Positions 22,561 through 35,691 of a DNA stretch of 64,000 nucleotides are shown piece after piece. Below the pieces are notes generated by a model. The model saw nothing but the letters and a program-made list of their open reading frames with translations, was not told the origin of the DNA and ran no database searches. Origin of the DNA: Ehretia macrophylla (Eukaryota; Streptophyta; Magnoliopsida; Boraginales; Ehretiaceae); assembly GCA_037974665.1 (NCBI GenBank), contig CM075781.1:32837235-32901234 (forward strand), given 5' to 3'. The number at the start of each line of letters is the position of its first letter. Position 1 is the first letter of the stretch. The translations under genes and the position numbers were made by a program.

Positions 22561-23865
22561 CATCTTTCTCAGATGGTGGTGTGCGAGAGAGAAAATTAGC
22601 AAGGTTATTCTCTTTGCATGAGATGTGTCGCATTGTCCAATTGAACTGGGAAATCCAATATATCCATCGGATGAGTTGTGGATCTGGAATATCATTATGC
22701 TTTCTTTTGAGAACACCTTGAAATCCCTTAAAATCTGTTTAAATAATAAAAGGATTCTAAGCAAGATAAAACTTGAATTTTTTGATTCCCTGAACAATTG
22801 CAAGAATTTATCTTTTGAAAGAGGGATAATTGCATTGTGCTGGCGTGAAAGATCTTGACTTGTAACCACAGACTTGTTTGTGTCCATTGTCTTCTTCAAT
22901 GATGACTGCGGCCTAAAAATCAAGGGAATCATCAGTCTGCAAAATGAGTTGTTCTGGACCTGGGATCTTGAGAGGAGGAAGTGCCTTGCATAGCTCCGTT
23001 AGCTTCTGTATAGCAACTGTGGCTTCTGGAGACCAATTTCCAATGTTGGATTTTTCGAGTTACTTGGAGCTGGTATAGTTGGCCAAGGATGGAATATGCG
23101 ATAAGGCATAATTGATCAATCCAAGGAACTGTTGGATCTGAGTAACAGTTCTGAGCCCATCAGGAAAGTCGAGGACCTTGTTTGATATATGGTCCTGTAA
23201 AAGAATGTGTCATTCTCTTATTTGCAAACCAAGAAAATCAATAGCATTTAGACCAATTTTCATCTTGGATTCAGCAAGAACTAATCCATGCTGGTAGGTT
23301 AGTTCCTAGAATTGTCAGAGATGCTGGTGGTGTTCTTCATCTGTGTTACTGAATACCAAAACATCATTAATGTAGACAATACAGTGCTACGCAGGGGATC
23401 GGTACACATCATCCATTCTGTGTTGGAACTCGGACGGTGCATTCTTGAGACCGAATGGCATGACGTTCCATTCATAATGTCCCTGTGGAACAAAAAAGCA
23501 GTTTTGAATCTATCAGCTTCAGTAATACCAATTTGCCAAAATCCAGATTTCATATCAAATTTGGAGAAGAATTTGGCTTTGGATAGCTTCTGAAGGAGTT
23601 GTTCCTTTCTGGGAAGAGGCTATCTGATATCCTGCAATTGATCATTAAGTTGGCGATAATCGATCACCAAGCTTTTCTTTCCTCGGACTTGTGCAGATCT
23701 TTTGTTGACATAAAAGGCATGACTTGCCCATGGAGATCTGGATGGTCGGATGAGACCTTGCTCAAGGAGTGTTTGAATTTCAACTTGACAAAGCTCTTCA
23801 TCTTTTGGCATTCCTGGATGAGAGGCGGTTTGGTGTGGCATCTGCCAATTTTCTCTGTAAGGTAA
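22561..23865 (-). pseudogene. Pararetrovirus RNase H and reverse transcriptase, unit 3
   Basis: RNase H occupies about 22625-22960 and the palm domain about 23160-23860. The words MKSGFWQIGITEADRFKTA near 23500-23553 and VIDYRQLNDQLQDI near 23620-23665 are clear. The N-terminal ASHPGMPKDEELCQVEIQTL near 23760-23830 is the conserved lead-in to the palm. Broken several times. Confidence 0.8.
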
Positions 23866-24360
23866 AAAGACGAAGTGTTTCTCTCTTTCCCAAAACTTGT
23901 TTGGAAGATCACTGCAACATGAATGGAAGAGGTTTCTCTCTTAAGAAAATTCATCATCTTAAATGGCTGAAACTTGTAAGGGTAATTCCTGTAAAGATAC
24001 CCAAGGGGTATACTGATTGTGTAGGAATTGGAAACCATCTGTCTGAAATGAGAATGAAGCAAGTAAGGTGAGGAAATCTATTCCTAAAAGAATGTCTTCA
24101 CAACATTGATAATAATGGTCAAAGCTATGTCAAACTGAGACATCTGGGGATAAGTGAATAGGTAAGGTCATGGAATATGCTTCACTTGCAAATTCACTAC
24201 TAGAAATAGTAGTAAAGGTTGCTCTGGAGGAAATCCAAAATTCAGGAGGAAAACACTTGGATTTCATCATGGAAATACATGAACCTGTTCCTACAAGTGC
24301 AGTAACAGTGATAAGAACATATCATGGAGGGTTTATAACAAGCTTTATGCATGGCTTATA
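23866..24360 (-). pseudogene. Pararetrovirus protease region, unit 3
   Basis: It encodes the conserved protease stretch (PEFWISSRATFT-like near 24215-24255, DILLGIDFLTLL-like near 24060-24100) between the coat protein tail and reverse transcriptase. Position and similarity to units 1 and 4 carry the call. Confidence 0.65.
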
Positions 24361-25658
24361 GATCTGTCCCGGGGTGGTAGCTTTGGAAGTAGTAAGGATT
24401 TCAGTGGTTTTGTATATTTTCACTATAGAGAAGTTTGGTTCTGAATCAGAGGATTTGGATTCTGAGGTGAGATCTGAGGATGAGGCTGTATCAAGGTTAA
24501 GGATGGCTTGATCTGTTTCGGAAGTCCATGTGTATAGCTGGTCATCAAAGTTTTGAGTTGAAATGAATTGAAGAAGCTTTGCTGGTAACTTCTTGGACTT
24601 CTTAAGGTAACAATCTTTTGCAAAATGTCTTTTCTTTCCACAAAGAAAACATTTAGTGGAAGAAGAGGGTATTGATCTTTTCTTCACAAATGTGAATTTC
24701 TTGAAAGATTTTTTGGACTCGTGAAACCTTTTCTGATGTTTGTGCTTCTTGTGTTTGTGACACGAACATGGAGAGTGACTGTGAGTATGACAACCAAACT
24801 TTTGGAAATCTTTTTTGTAAAAGGTATCCATTGTTTTCTGCTCGTTGCTTTTGAGAAGTTTGCCAAGTCGTTTGGACTTGCACTGATCTTGATTGAGCTT
24901 TCTGGCCATCTGGTACAAGTGAGCGAGACTCACCTGCCTTAGATCTGCAATAATGGCTCGTTTGAACCTTAGATCTGCAATAATGGCTCGTTTGAACTCT
25001 GTTTCGAGCAATTTAGGAAATTGTTTTAGCTTGTTAAAGACGAATGCCTTCTTGATTATTTTTGTATTTTTGCCAAAGATAAAATACAGAGCTTCTTGTC
25101 TGAGATAGTAATCTCCAAGTTTTCTAACATCACAACATTTGATGAGTAAGAACTCCTTTTTTCCTTTGCAATCTCTTGGGTTGTTTGTTCTACGAAAATG
25201 GTTCGTAGACATCTTAGAAATATCTTTATAGGATCTGCATCTGTCAAGATGATTTGTCTTTCTTCTTCTGACAGCATTCTTGTCCATCAATTGCGAAGCG
25301 ATCCCGTAAAAGCAGCGACAAGACGGTCAAAGATATCTCTTATTTCAAGAGTAGGATTTCGGAGAGATTCTCCATTAATCCATGCATCCATTTTCTCAAG
25401 ATATTTGAGTCTGTCATTAGGAGGAATTGTATCAATGTTCCAAAATTGCTTGTGATCTGTAGCATATGGGATGGAAACTATTCCTTCAATGTTTTGTTGT
25501 CTCTGAGGTTACTGCTGTAGAACCTGTAGGACTTGTGCTTATGGCGGTTGTTGGTTCTGGTGCTCACTAGCTTGGGAATTTTTTTCCTAGTCACTGGTTG
25601 TTTCTGAATCATCAGGATTAGTTTGTACTAGGTTATGTGTTCATGTTCTTGTGGTGTC

Positions 25659-28151
25659 TGTCACGCCCCGACCCAACCCCCAAACTAAAGGTTAAGCTCG
25701 GACCCGACACACGGACAGAGTCTCCCCTGTACCGTGGACATTTGAAAACCTGTAAACTTGCAAATAAGGTAACTACAAAGTAAACAAACTTTTCATGGCT
25801 ATTTATAAAGATTCAAGGCCATTCGAGCCTTGAAGTAAACAACAATTCCAAAACCACACAAGCATGCAAGAACTTTGTTTACCACATAGTCTAGTAGCCA
25901 TGACATTCTAGGATATCAATAAAACATAATTAAAAGATAAAACATTTCTACCATAAGCCATTCACTCCCAAGCATGCAAGGAAATAAAAGCAGGAATAAA
26001 AGTTATTACAAGACATGGCTTCCAATTCGACACCACAATCTACTATCCTTCAACTTTACACAATAAGCATATACATAGCCCTTAGGCCACAAAATAGGAC
26101 ATAAGATAAACAGTTGAGCCTTCCACAAAGCAGCAAGAATTTAAACCACCTCAAGCTATCAGGAACAACAACTAGGGTAAAGGATCAGTCTGAACTTCCT
26201 CTTCCTCAACTAACTCAACAAGCTGGGGATCACCCTCAGCGTCTCCTGAAACATATATCGAGGTATGAGCAACCACTGTTGCCTAGTGAGGGATATAGTC
26301 CCGGGGCGTGCAATGCAATAGATAACACAATTATACAACAATAACACTTAGCCAAGTAAAGAAACAATGATAGCTTAAATAACCACACATTTAAAGGATA
26401 CATTTCACAAAACCCCTATACACCAATCTTCACTGGTCTTCATTCACGATCCACGAACTATGAGCACGATCATGATAAGCCGGCATAATCCCCAAACACT
26501 CCAGTGGGTATACTCCGGATGTACCCCGATAATCCTACGACCCAACATCCCCTGGCAATCTCCGGACCAGACGAATGAGGGACTAGGGCACGGAGTTTGA
26601 ATATCCACCGGCAAGCCCTCTGCCGCCCAGCCGATATTCAACACATCCGCCCCTGACACTATGGTTGCGCAACCACTATGCAATGCACTTAACAATGGCA
26701 AGTTAATAGCAATAATATAAGCATTAACACATAGGAGGATCAACAAAGTAGGTTGACCTCGATGCAATTAGATTAGAACAATTATATAAGCAAATATGCA
26801 GTTTTACAAAGAGACATATGCAAGATAAGCATAGAATCATACCAAAAGCTCCAAATCAATTTGAAACCACATATAAACACTCAAGAAGTCATGCCATGGG
26901 TTTAGAAGTGTGAGTCAACCGGAATTGCACCTAAACCCCTTTATTTTTCAAACTATTTCTCTTCCAAACCAAAGTTAATGATTTCATTTTCGAGGGAAAC
27001 TCTCCCAACCTTCTAACTAACCCTCAAGGTACCCTCTCAACCCTCTAACTCATTAAAACGCCCGCGATTACCCCGAAAGCCCCAAATTCCCTCTTATGGC
27101 TTTAAACTACATGTACCTTATTCGGGCTTTGAACAAGGGTTATCAAAGCTTCTATAGCACCTAGGTAGCCTTAGAATACTAGAAGTGAAGCTTGAATCCA
27201 CCCGGATTCGCATTAACCCCGAAAGCCCTTTGTTAAAGTCGACTATTTTACGTTTTAAGCGATTCTAGAGCAATGTAAGTGTACGGGGCTATTAGACTAC
27301 CTTTATTAACACCTAAGGCCTCTATTAGGAGTGTTGAATCAAGCCAATTCGAGCAATTAAACAAAACCCTAGATAAAATGTCACTATTCACCTAATGAAT
27401 TAAACTAGCACTTCTAACCGTTTAAAATGCGAAACGATGGCTCAAATATGTTCTATAGCATTCATATACAAGGTATAATAGCATAGGAAATCAATACAAT
27501 AGCATTTGAACACATTTTCAACAAATCAAGAAAACATCAACTATTTAGAAATGCGAAAATAAGCCGTGAAATCCCTCACCTATGCGCGTAAGAACATCTA
27601 GGAGGCTTGCACACACCCTACTCTACTTGCTCAAGGCTTGGGAAGGCTTGGATTGAAGAGTTGAAGACCAATTTTTTTCTCCTAGAGCTGCTGCAAAGTT
27701 TCAGCCCTGCTACAGTGCCATTTCAGCATTTTTTTGTTTTGATTTTTGCTTGTTATGACTTAAGGTGAGTTGTGTGTGTGTTATATAAGCTTAGGTGAGT
27801 TATTTAGTTTAAGTGTATGGTCAAATGTGAGTCAAACTAGTTAGAAACAAGTCCTAAGCATAAATTTAATGTTAGCTAATTAAACTCCAAATTAGTTACG
27901 TAACACTATTCCTTCAACTACTAAAAACATTTTCTAAATGAGCTCTCCTATCGCATCTAGCTCAATTGCACATTTTTCTCACTACTTTAACAATTAATAT
28001 GATTTAATAAAAATGCTAATTAACTAATAGAATACAGTTTAAAAACGGAGTGAATAGTAACTTAAGAAGACAGTTAATAAGGCATAGAAAGAGATGCGCA
28101 AACAAGGGATGCAACAGTAATTAAATGCATGGCTAAATCTCAGGCGTCACA
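25659..28151 (-). repeat. 3' LTR of element A (left in the window)
   Basis: Plus-strand termini are TGTCACGCCCC and GGCGTCACA; length 2493 bp. It contains GGTTGCGCAACC at 26663-26674. A sense TATA-like ATATAA lies near 27785 with CTACAGTG-type sequence downstream of it. No coding sequence is visible; short frames inside are incidental. Confidence 0.95.
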
Positions 28152-28167
28152 TCCTCTCCCCCTTAAA
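28152..28167 (-). other. Polypurine tract of element A
   Basis: The sense sequence TTTAAGGGGGAGAGGA directly abuts the 3' LTR, the expected place for plus-strand priming. Confidence 0.9.
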
Positions 28168-31100
28168 CTAATTGCGTCCACGCAATTCTTACATGATTCG
28201 GAGAATAACTCTGGATACCTCTCCCGCATCTGATCCTCTCTCTCCCACGTCGCATCCTCTACTCCGTGATGATCCCACAGAACTTTAACCATCGGAATGC
28301 TTTTAGTCCTCAGCTCCTGAACTTTCTGATCAATAATTCGAAGAGGTTTCTCTGTGTAGGTCAAAGTTTCACTGATCTCTAGCGGTTCTGGCTCAAGTAT
28401 ATGAGAGGGACCTGGCTGATACTTCCGAAGCATAGAAACATGGAATACATCATGAATTCTGTCCAGACTCGGATGTAAAGCTAGACGGTAAGCCAATTCA
28501 CCAACAGTTTCAATTATCTCAAATGGTCCCACATATCGAGGACTGAGTTTACCTCCTTTACCATGCCGAATCAAACCCTTGCGAGGAGAAATTTTCAGAA
28601 ATACTCGATCCCCCACAGCAAATTTCAGATCACGACGGCGTCTATCTGCATAACTCTTTTGTCGGCTCTGGGCTGTAAGCATTCTTTTCCTGATAAGCTG
28701 CACATGATCAATCATTTTGTTCATTTCAGGTAAGAGAGTAGGGTCGACCGTCTTCATTTCACCAACATCATCCCAGTAGAGAGGAGACCGGCATTTACGC
28801 CCATAAAGTGCCTCATAAGATGCCATACCAACAGTAGCTTGATACCTATTGTTATAGGCAAACTCTGCGAGTGGCAAATACTTCTCCCAACTCTTACCGA
28901 AGTCCAGAATACAAGCCCGTAGCATATCCTCGAGGATTAAGATAGATCTCTCGGATTGACCATCTGTTTTAGGATGATAAGCTGTACTGAAATTCAAAGT
29001 CGCGCCCAAAGCTTTCTGAATCTTTTGCCAGAACTGAGATGTGAATCTGGGATCTCTATCTGACACAATACTCTTTGGAATTCCATGAAGTCGGACAACA
29101 TTCTCAATATACAACTCTACTAGCTTATCAAGAGAATCAGACTTCTTTTTAGCAATAAAGTGAGAAGTCTTGGTCAGTCTATCCACAATAACACAAACTG
29201 AGTCATTACCCTTCGAAGACCTAGGTAAATCTGATACGAAATCCATGGTAATATGATCCCATTTCCAAACAGGAATAGCCAAAGGCTGCAACAACCCTGC
29301 AGGTCTCTGATGTTCTGCTTTAACTTTCTGACAAGTAAGACATCGAGCAACATAGTCAGCAATTTCTCTCTTCATATTATTCTACCAGAAATTCTGCTTC
29401 AAGTATTTATACATTTTAGTACTGCCTGGATGGATAGTATATCTAGAACTGTGTGCCTCAGCAAGAATATCCTTCTTCAGAGTTGGATCACTCGGAATAC
29501 AGATTCTGCCTTTGAATTTGAGAATTCCATCGTCGTGCAGTTTGAAATCCGACTCTTCCCCTTTCGAATTCTCTAAGACTTTCAACAATTGAAGATCAAG
29601 CTGTTGAGCTTCCCGAATTCTGGATAATAATAGAGATTGAATCTGCAAACTTCCGAATTGAATACCAGAATTTGAAGTACTAGGCTTCCATAAGCATAAT
29701 TCTTCCATGAATTCCCAATTCTTGATAATCAAGCTAGCAATAGTAGCCTTTCGGCTCAAAGCATCAGCAACAATATTAGCCTTACCCAGAAGATAGTTAA
29801 TAGTGCAGTTATAGTCCTCAAGTAATTCCAGCCAACGCCTCTGCCTCATGTTCAACTCTTTCTGTGAAAATAGATATTTCAAACTCTTATGATTTGTAAA
29901 GATTTCAAATTGGTTGCCCCAGAGATAATGACGCCATTTCTTTAATGCAAGAATGATAGCTGCAAGCTCAAGATCATGAGTCGGATAATTGAGTTCATAA
30001 GGCTTCAGTTTCCTGGAAGCATAAGCAATAACCCTACCATTCTGCATCAATACACAACCCAGACCTTCCTTCGAAGCATCACTATAGATCACCAGATTAT
30101 CATAACCCTCAGGTAAAGCAAGAATAGGAGCTGTAGTCAATCTCTTCTTCAATTCCTGGAAGCTTGCCTCGCATTTATCATTCCAGTCAAATACTGTTTT
30201 CTTCTGAGTAAGTTGAGTTAAAGGCCCTGCAATCTTAGAGAAATCCTTGACAAACCTCCGATAATACCCAGCTAAACCAAGGAAGCTACGAATCTCTATT
30301 ACAGTTTCAGGTCATTTCCAAGATAACACCACTTCAATCTTTGCTGGATCAACAGAAATACCATCCTGCGAGATAATATGGCCAAGAAAAGCAACTTGCT
30401 TAAGCCAGAATTCACATTTGCTGAACTTTGCAAACAACTGATGCTCCTGAAGAGTCTGCAACACAATTCTGAGATGTTGTTCATGTTCCGCCTCAGATTT
30501 AGAATAGACAAGAATATCATCAATGAATATGACCACAAATTGGTCCAGATAAGGACGGAATACCCTTTGCATTAGGTCCATGAATGCGGCGGGAGCATTA
30601 GTAAGACCAAACGGCAAGACAACAAACTCATAATGGCCATATCGAGTTCTGAAAGCAATTTTAGGAACATCATCTTTTTTAATTCTCAGCTGATAATAGC
30701 CTTGCCTCAGATCAAATTTAGAGAATACGCTGGCGCCTTGCAACTGATCAAATAACTCTTCAATTAAAGGCAAAGGATATTTATTTTTGATGGTTACCTG
30801 ATTAAGACCCCGATAATCAATGCATAGGCGAATAGATCCGTCTTTCTTTTTAACAAATAGGACTGGTGCACCCCACGGTGAAGAACTTGGTTGAATGAAT
30901 CCCTTCTCAAGCAAGCCCTGCAATTGAACTTTCAATTCCTGCAATTCGGGTGGAGCCATTCTATACGGAGTCCTAGAGATAGGTGAAGTCCCTGGCAATA
31001 AATCAATCATGAACTCTATCTCTCTATCAGGCGGTAACCCAGGTAATTCCTTCGGAAAGACCCCCGAAAACTCTCTGACGATAGGTACATCATTCAATTT

Positions 31101-31640
31101 CAATTGATCCACAGGTTGATTAATCAAATATGCAAGATAAGCCTCACAACCCTTGCTCAATAATTTAGATGCCCTAATAGAAGAAATAATAGGAGTTCCC
31201 GTAGATTTTCTACTACCAACTATTTTAAGTACAGGCTGGTCAGGCATTTCTAGATACACAATCTTCTTTCTACAATCAAGCTGGGCATAATATTTACTTA
31301 ACCAGTCCATCCCCAAAATAATTTCAAAGTCATTGAAGGGTAGGATAATCAAATCAGCAGGGAAAACACGACCCTCAATAAATATACTACATGCTCTGCA
31401 AATAGATCTAGTAACAAACTTCGGACCCATAGGAGTATAAACCACAATCTCATGCAACAGTTTATCATGTTTCAGTTTAGCATTTTGTGCACAAGTAGGA
31501 GTAATAAAAGAATGCGAAGCCCCGGAATCAATTAAAACCTTAACTGATTGATCATTAAGAAGAAAAATACCTTCTACCACAGCGGTAGTATCCGGAAGCT
31601 CCTCAGCATCCAAAGCAAATACACGGGCCTGACCTCGTGG
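28168..31640 (-). pseudogene. Element A pol region: protease, RT, RNase H, integrase
   Basis: In sense order: protease with [10 protein letters not shown] near 31515-31540 and ILGMDW near 31305; reverse transcriptase about 30320-30970 with IDDILVYS near 30510-30530; RNase H about 29750-30150 ([18 protein letters not shown]); integrase with its HHCC zinc region (SSRYTIHPG to CLTCQ) near 29330-29470 and catalytic words TMDFVSDLP, SDRDPRF and HPKTDGQSER at about 28960-29260. A GPFE motif lies near 28525, then a chromodomain-like tail (VKVLWDHHGVEDATWE) near 28220-28290. That tail points to a chromovirus. Broken in about two places. Confidence 0.9.
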
Positions 31641-32771
31641 TGGTGGTGCTGCAGCTGGTGCCCTGGTCTGAGAGTTCTGAGCTGACGTCTGACCCCTAGG
31701 GTTCTTAAATTTCTGACAGTCCTTAACCCTATGTTGATCACTGCCACATCCCGTACACTTGTTCTGTTTCTTCCAACAAACATCCTCAGTGTGGCCCTGG
31801 CGCTGACAGAAGCTGCACTGCTGGTAACGTCTTGCAACAGTGCCTCCCGAAGGAGCTCTGTAAGTAGAGGTAGCTGAACTACCCTGCTGCGAACGGGAAA
31901 CTACTGGACATAATTGACTCTGAGTCTGACTCTGAACTGGTCGTGTCTGAGTTTGAGTAGGGCCTGTATAACTCTGATTCTGTCTCGGCTGTGTACTATG
32001 CCTAACTGATATAGCCTGCCCTTGGTACCATTGACTCTGAGACTGAAACCGTTTACTCGATTGACTGGTCTCAGCTAACACATCGGCCTTGCGTTTCTCA
32101 TATCTTGAGGCCGCTCGGACTACTGCAGCATAATTAGGAAAATCATTTGCAGACAAATTCAGCATAATATCCCTCCTCAAACCCAGGATGAACCTCTGGA
32201 TCTTCATGTCCTCCGGCTGTATCAAAGCTGGCGCATAACGGGAAAGCCGGGTAAAAGTAGCCTCATATTGATCTACTGTCATACTCCCCTGTTTCAAGTT
32301 TATGAACTCTGATTGACGCCTCTCGCGGGCAACCACCGATATGTACTTGTCTCGGAATTCTCGGACAAAGTCGGCCCATGAATGATGAACCCCCTTGGCT
32401 TCCCATTTCTCACTGACGGTACGCCACCAATCTTCAGCATCACCCTCTAGAAGGAAAGTGGCATAAGTAATCTTCCTGTCATCATGGCACTCGAGTATTG
32501 CTGCCACTCTTTCAAACTTCCTCAGCCACATCTCAGCCTTCATATCGTTCGGTTCTCCAAAGAAAGTGTAGGCCCCATGATGAATAAACTGGTCATACAA
32601 ATTACCCTCGTTAGGGCCACTACCTCCGGCTCTCGCAGCATGATTACCTCCAACGACCCCTGTCTGACCCTGCTGTGTCACAAACTGGGCGATGGTGTTC
32701 ATAGCAGTGGCCATCGTGGCCAAGATCTGTGCAGTGCTCAGTTCTGGAACCTGCGGTGCATTTTCTGCCAC
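31641..32771 (-). pseudogene. Element A gag region
   Basis: It begins [17 protein letters not shown]. The retrotransposon Gag domain spans about 32200-32570 ([38 protein letters not shown]). A Gln/Ser-rich stretch precedes a CCHC knuckle ([14 protein letters not shown]) and a second Cys-rich motif ([14 protein letters not shown]) near 31715-31825. Gag packages the RNA in virus-like particles. It runs into protease in the same frame, as is usual for this clade. Confidence 0.9.
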
Positions 32772-33179
32772 ATCAGCTTCTTGCCCATGAACCCCTTCTG
32801 GTTATCCACCAACATTCTGATTCTCAGTACGACAGTGGGGCCCCATCTCGAATAGCTAGAATGCAGAGTGTTATGACAGGCATACATATGTATATATGCA
32901 ATTTATAATAAACACATAAAGAAAAGTCCAAATAGATTCACATAAAGTCAAGTACATTGAAATTCAAATAGATATTCTACATTCTTGAAGTACACATAAG
33001 TCACTAGATCATACTTGACATTCTAGACTCTTGATATTCTATTTCCATGATAGCATGTTCATTCCTTATTCAAATTTCACTTAGGCAATTCAAAATCTAA
33101 GACTCATGCATTCACAAAGTCACATAACAAATCTCTACCCACAGACCGAGAAATTTAACCCGGCTTCATGCAATCTATC
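32772..33179 (-). other. Element A untranslated leader
   Basis: About 400 AT-rich bases between the primer site and the Gag start. I see no further gene; it presumably holds packaging signals. Confidence 0.6.
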
Positions 33180-33191
33180 GCTCTGATACCA
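33180..33191 (-). other. Primer-binding site of element A
   Basis: The sense sequence TGGTATCAGAGC matches the 3' end of initiator-Met tRNA and lies six bases inside the 5' LTR. Confidence 0.95.
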
Positions 33192-33197
33192 CTTAAA

Positions 33198-35691
33198 TGT
33201 CACGCCCCGACCCAACCCCCAAACTAAAGGTTAAGTCTGGACCCGACACACGGACAGAGACTCCCCTGTACCGTGGACATTTGAAAACCTGTAAACTTGC
33301 AAATAAGGTAACTACAAAGTAAACAAACTTTTCATGGCTATTTATAAAGATTCAAGGCCATTCGAGCCTTGAAGTAAACAACAATTCAAAAACCACACAA
33401 GCATGCAAGAACTTTGTTTACCACATAGTCTAGTAGCCATGACATTCTAGGATATCAATAAAACATAATTAAAAGATAAAACATTTCTATCATAAGCCAT
33501 TCACACCCAAGCATGCAACGAAATAAAAGCAGGAATAAAAGTTATTACAAGACATGGGCTTCCAATTCGACACCACAATCTACTATCCTTCAACTTTACA
33601 CCACAAGCATATACATAGCCCTTAGGCCACAAAATAGGACATAAGATAAACAGTTGAGCCTTCCACAAAGCAGCAAGAATTTAAACCACCTCAAGCTATC
33701 AGGAACAACAACTAGGGTAAAGGATCAGTCTGGACTTCCTCTTCCTCAACTAACTCAACAAGCTGGGGATCACCCTCAGCGCCTCCTGAAACATATATCG
33801 AGGTATGAGCAACCAATGTTGCGTAGTGAGGGATATAGTCCCGGGGCGTGCAATGCAATAGATAACACAATTATACAACAATAACACTTAGCCAAGTAAA
33901 GAAACAATGATAGCTTAAATAACCACACATTTAAAGGATACATTTCACAAAACCCCTATACACCAATCTTCACTGGTCTTCATTCACGATCCACGAACCA
34001 CGAGCACGATCACGATAAGCCGACATAATCCCCAAACACTCTACTTGGGGTACTGCGGATGTACCCCAATAATCCTACGACCCAACATTCCCTGGCAATC
34101 TCCGGACCAAGCGAATAAGGGACTAGGGCACGGAGTTTGAATATCCACCGGCACGCCCCCTACCGCCCAACCGATCTTCAACACATGGGCCGTTGACACT
34201 ATGGTAGCGCAACCACTATGCAATGCACTTAACAATGGCAAGTTAATAGCAATAATATAAGCATTAACACATAGGAGGATCAACAAAGTAGGTTGACCTC
34301 GATGCAATTAGATTAGAACAATTATATAAGCAAATATGCAGTTTTACAAAGAGACATATGCAAGATAAGCATAGAATCATACCAAAAGCTCCAAATCAAT
34401 TTGAAACCACATATAAATACTCAAGAAGTCATGCCATAGGTTTAGAAGTGTGAGTCAACCGAAATTGCACCTAAACCCCTTTATTTTTCAAATTATTTCT
34501 CTTCCAAACCAAAGTTAATGATTTCATTTTTGAGGGAAACTCTCCCAACCTTCTAACTAACCCTCAAGGTACCCTCTCAACCCTCTAACTCATTCAAACG
34601 CCTGCGATTACCCCGAAAGCCCCAAATTCCCTCTTATGGCTTTAAACTACACGTACCTTATTCGGGCTTCGAACAAAGGTTATCAAAGTTTCTATAGCAC
34701 CTAGGTAGCCTAATAATACTAGAAGTGAAGCTCGAATCCACCCGTATTCGCATTAACCCCGAAAGCCCTTTGTTAATGTTGACTATTTTACGTTTTAAGC
34801 GATTCTAGAGCAATGTAAGTGTACGGGGCTATTAGACTACCTTCATTAACACCTAAGGCCTCTATTAGGAGTGTTGAATCAAGCCAATTCGAGCAATTAC
34901 AAAAAACCCTAGATAAAACGTCACTATTCACCTCATGAATTAAATTAGCGCTTCTAACCGTTTAAAATGCGAAACGATGGCTCAAATATGTTCTATAGCA
35001 TTCATATACAAGGTATAATAGCATTGGAAATCAATACAATAGCATTTGAACACATTTTCAACAAATCAAGAAAATATCAACTATTTAGAAATGCGAAAAT
35101 AAGCCGTGAAATCCCTCACCTATGCGCGTAGGAACACCTAGGAGGCTTGCACACACCCTAATCTACTTGTTCAAGGCTTGGGAAGGCTTGGATTGAAGAG
35201 TTGAAGACCAATTTTTTTCTCCTAGAGCTGCTGCAAAGTTTCGGCCCTGCTACAGTGCCATTTCAGCATTTTTTTGTTTTGATTTTTGCTTGTTATGACT
35301 TAAGGTGAGTTGTGTGTGTGTTATATAAGCTTAGGTGGGTTATTTAGTTTAAGTGTATGGTCAAATATGAGTCAAACTAGTTAGAAACAAGTCCTATGCA
35401 TAAATTTAATGTTAGCTAATTAAACTCCAAATTAGTTACGTAACACTATTCCTTCAACTACTAAAAACATTTTCTAAACGAGCTCTCCTATCGCCTCTAG
35501 CTCAATTGCACATTTTTCTCACTACTTTAACAATTAATATGATTTAATAAAAATGCTAATTAACTAATAGAATGCAGTTTAAAAACAGAGTGAATAGTAA
35601 CTTAAGAAGACAGTTAATAAGGCATAGAAAGAGATACGCAAACAAGGGATGCAACAGTAATTAAATGCATGGCTAAATCTCAGGCGTCACA
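33198..35691 (-). repeat. 5' LTR of element A (right in the window)
   Basis: 2494 bp, nearly identical to the left LTR. In the first 210 bases I counted about five differences. The GGTTGCGCAACC palindrome of the left copy has one mismatch here (34203-34214). Confidence 0.95.

Larger units (their letters stand above)
25659..35691 (-). mobile_element. Gypsy element A, full length (Tekay/Del-like chromovirus)
   Basis: A 10,033-bp element with two LTRs of about 2.49 kb, a primer site, gag, protease, reverse transcriptase, RNase H, integrase with a chromodomain-like tail, and a polypurine tract, all on the minus strand. Perfect target repeats GTGTC flank it (25654-25658 and 35692-35696). The uninterrupted target is seen in unit 2 near 16690. 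The coding region looks broken in about two places. The LTRs differ by only about 2% where I compared them by eye, so it is young compared with the viral unit it sits in. Confidence 0.95.

Noticed and set aside
26114-26344. Small frame recurring in both A LTRs (also at 33654-33884)
   Set aside because: It is repeated only because the LTR is repeated; no start context, no domain, low complexity.
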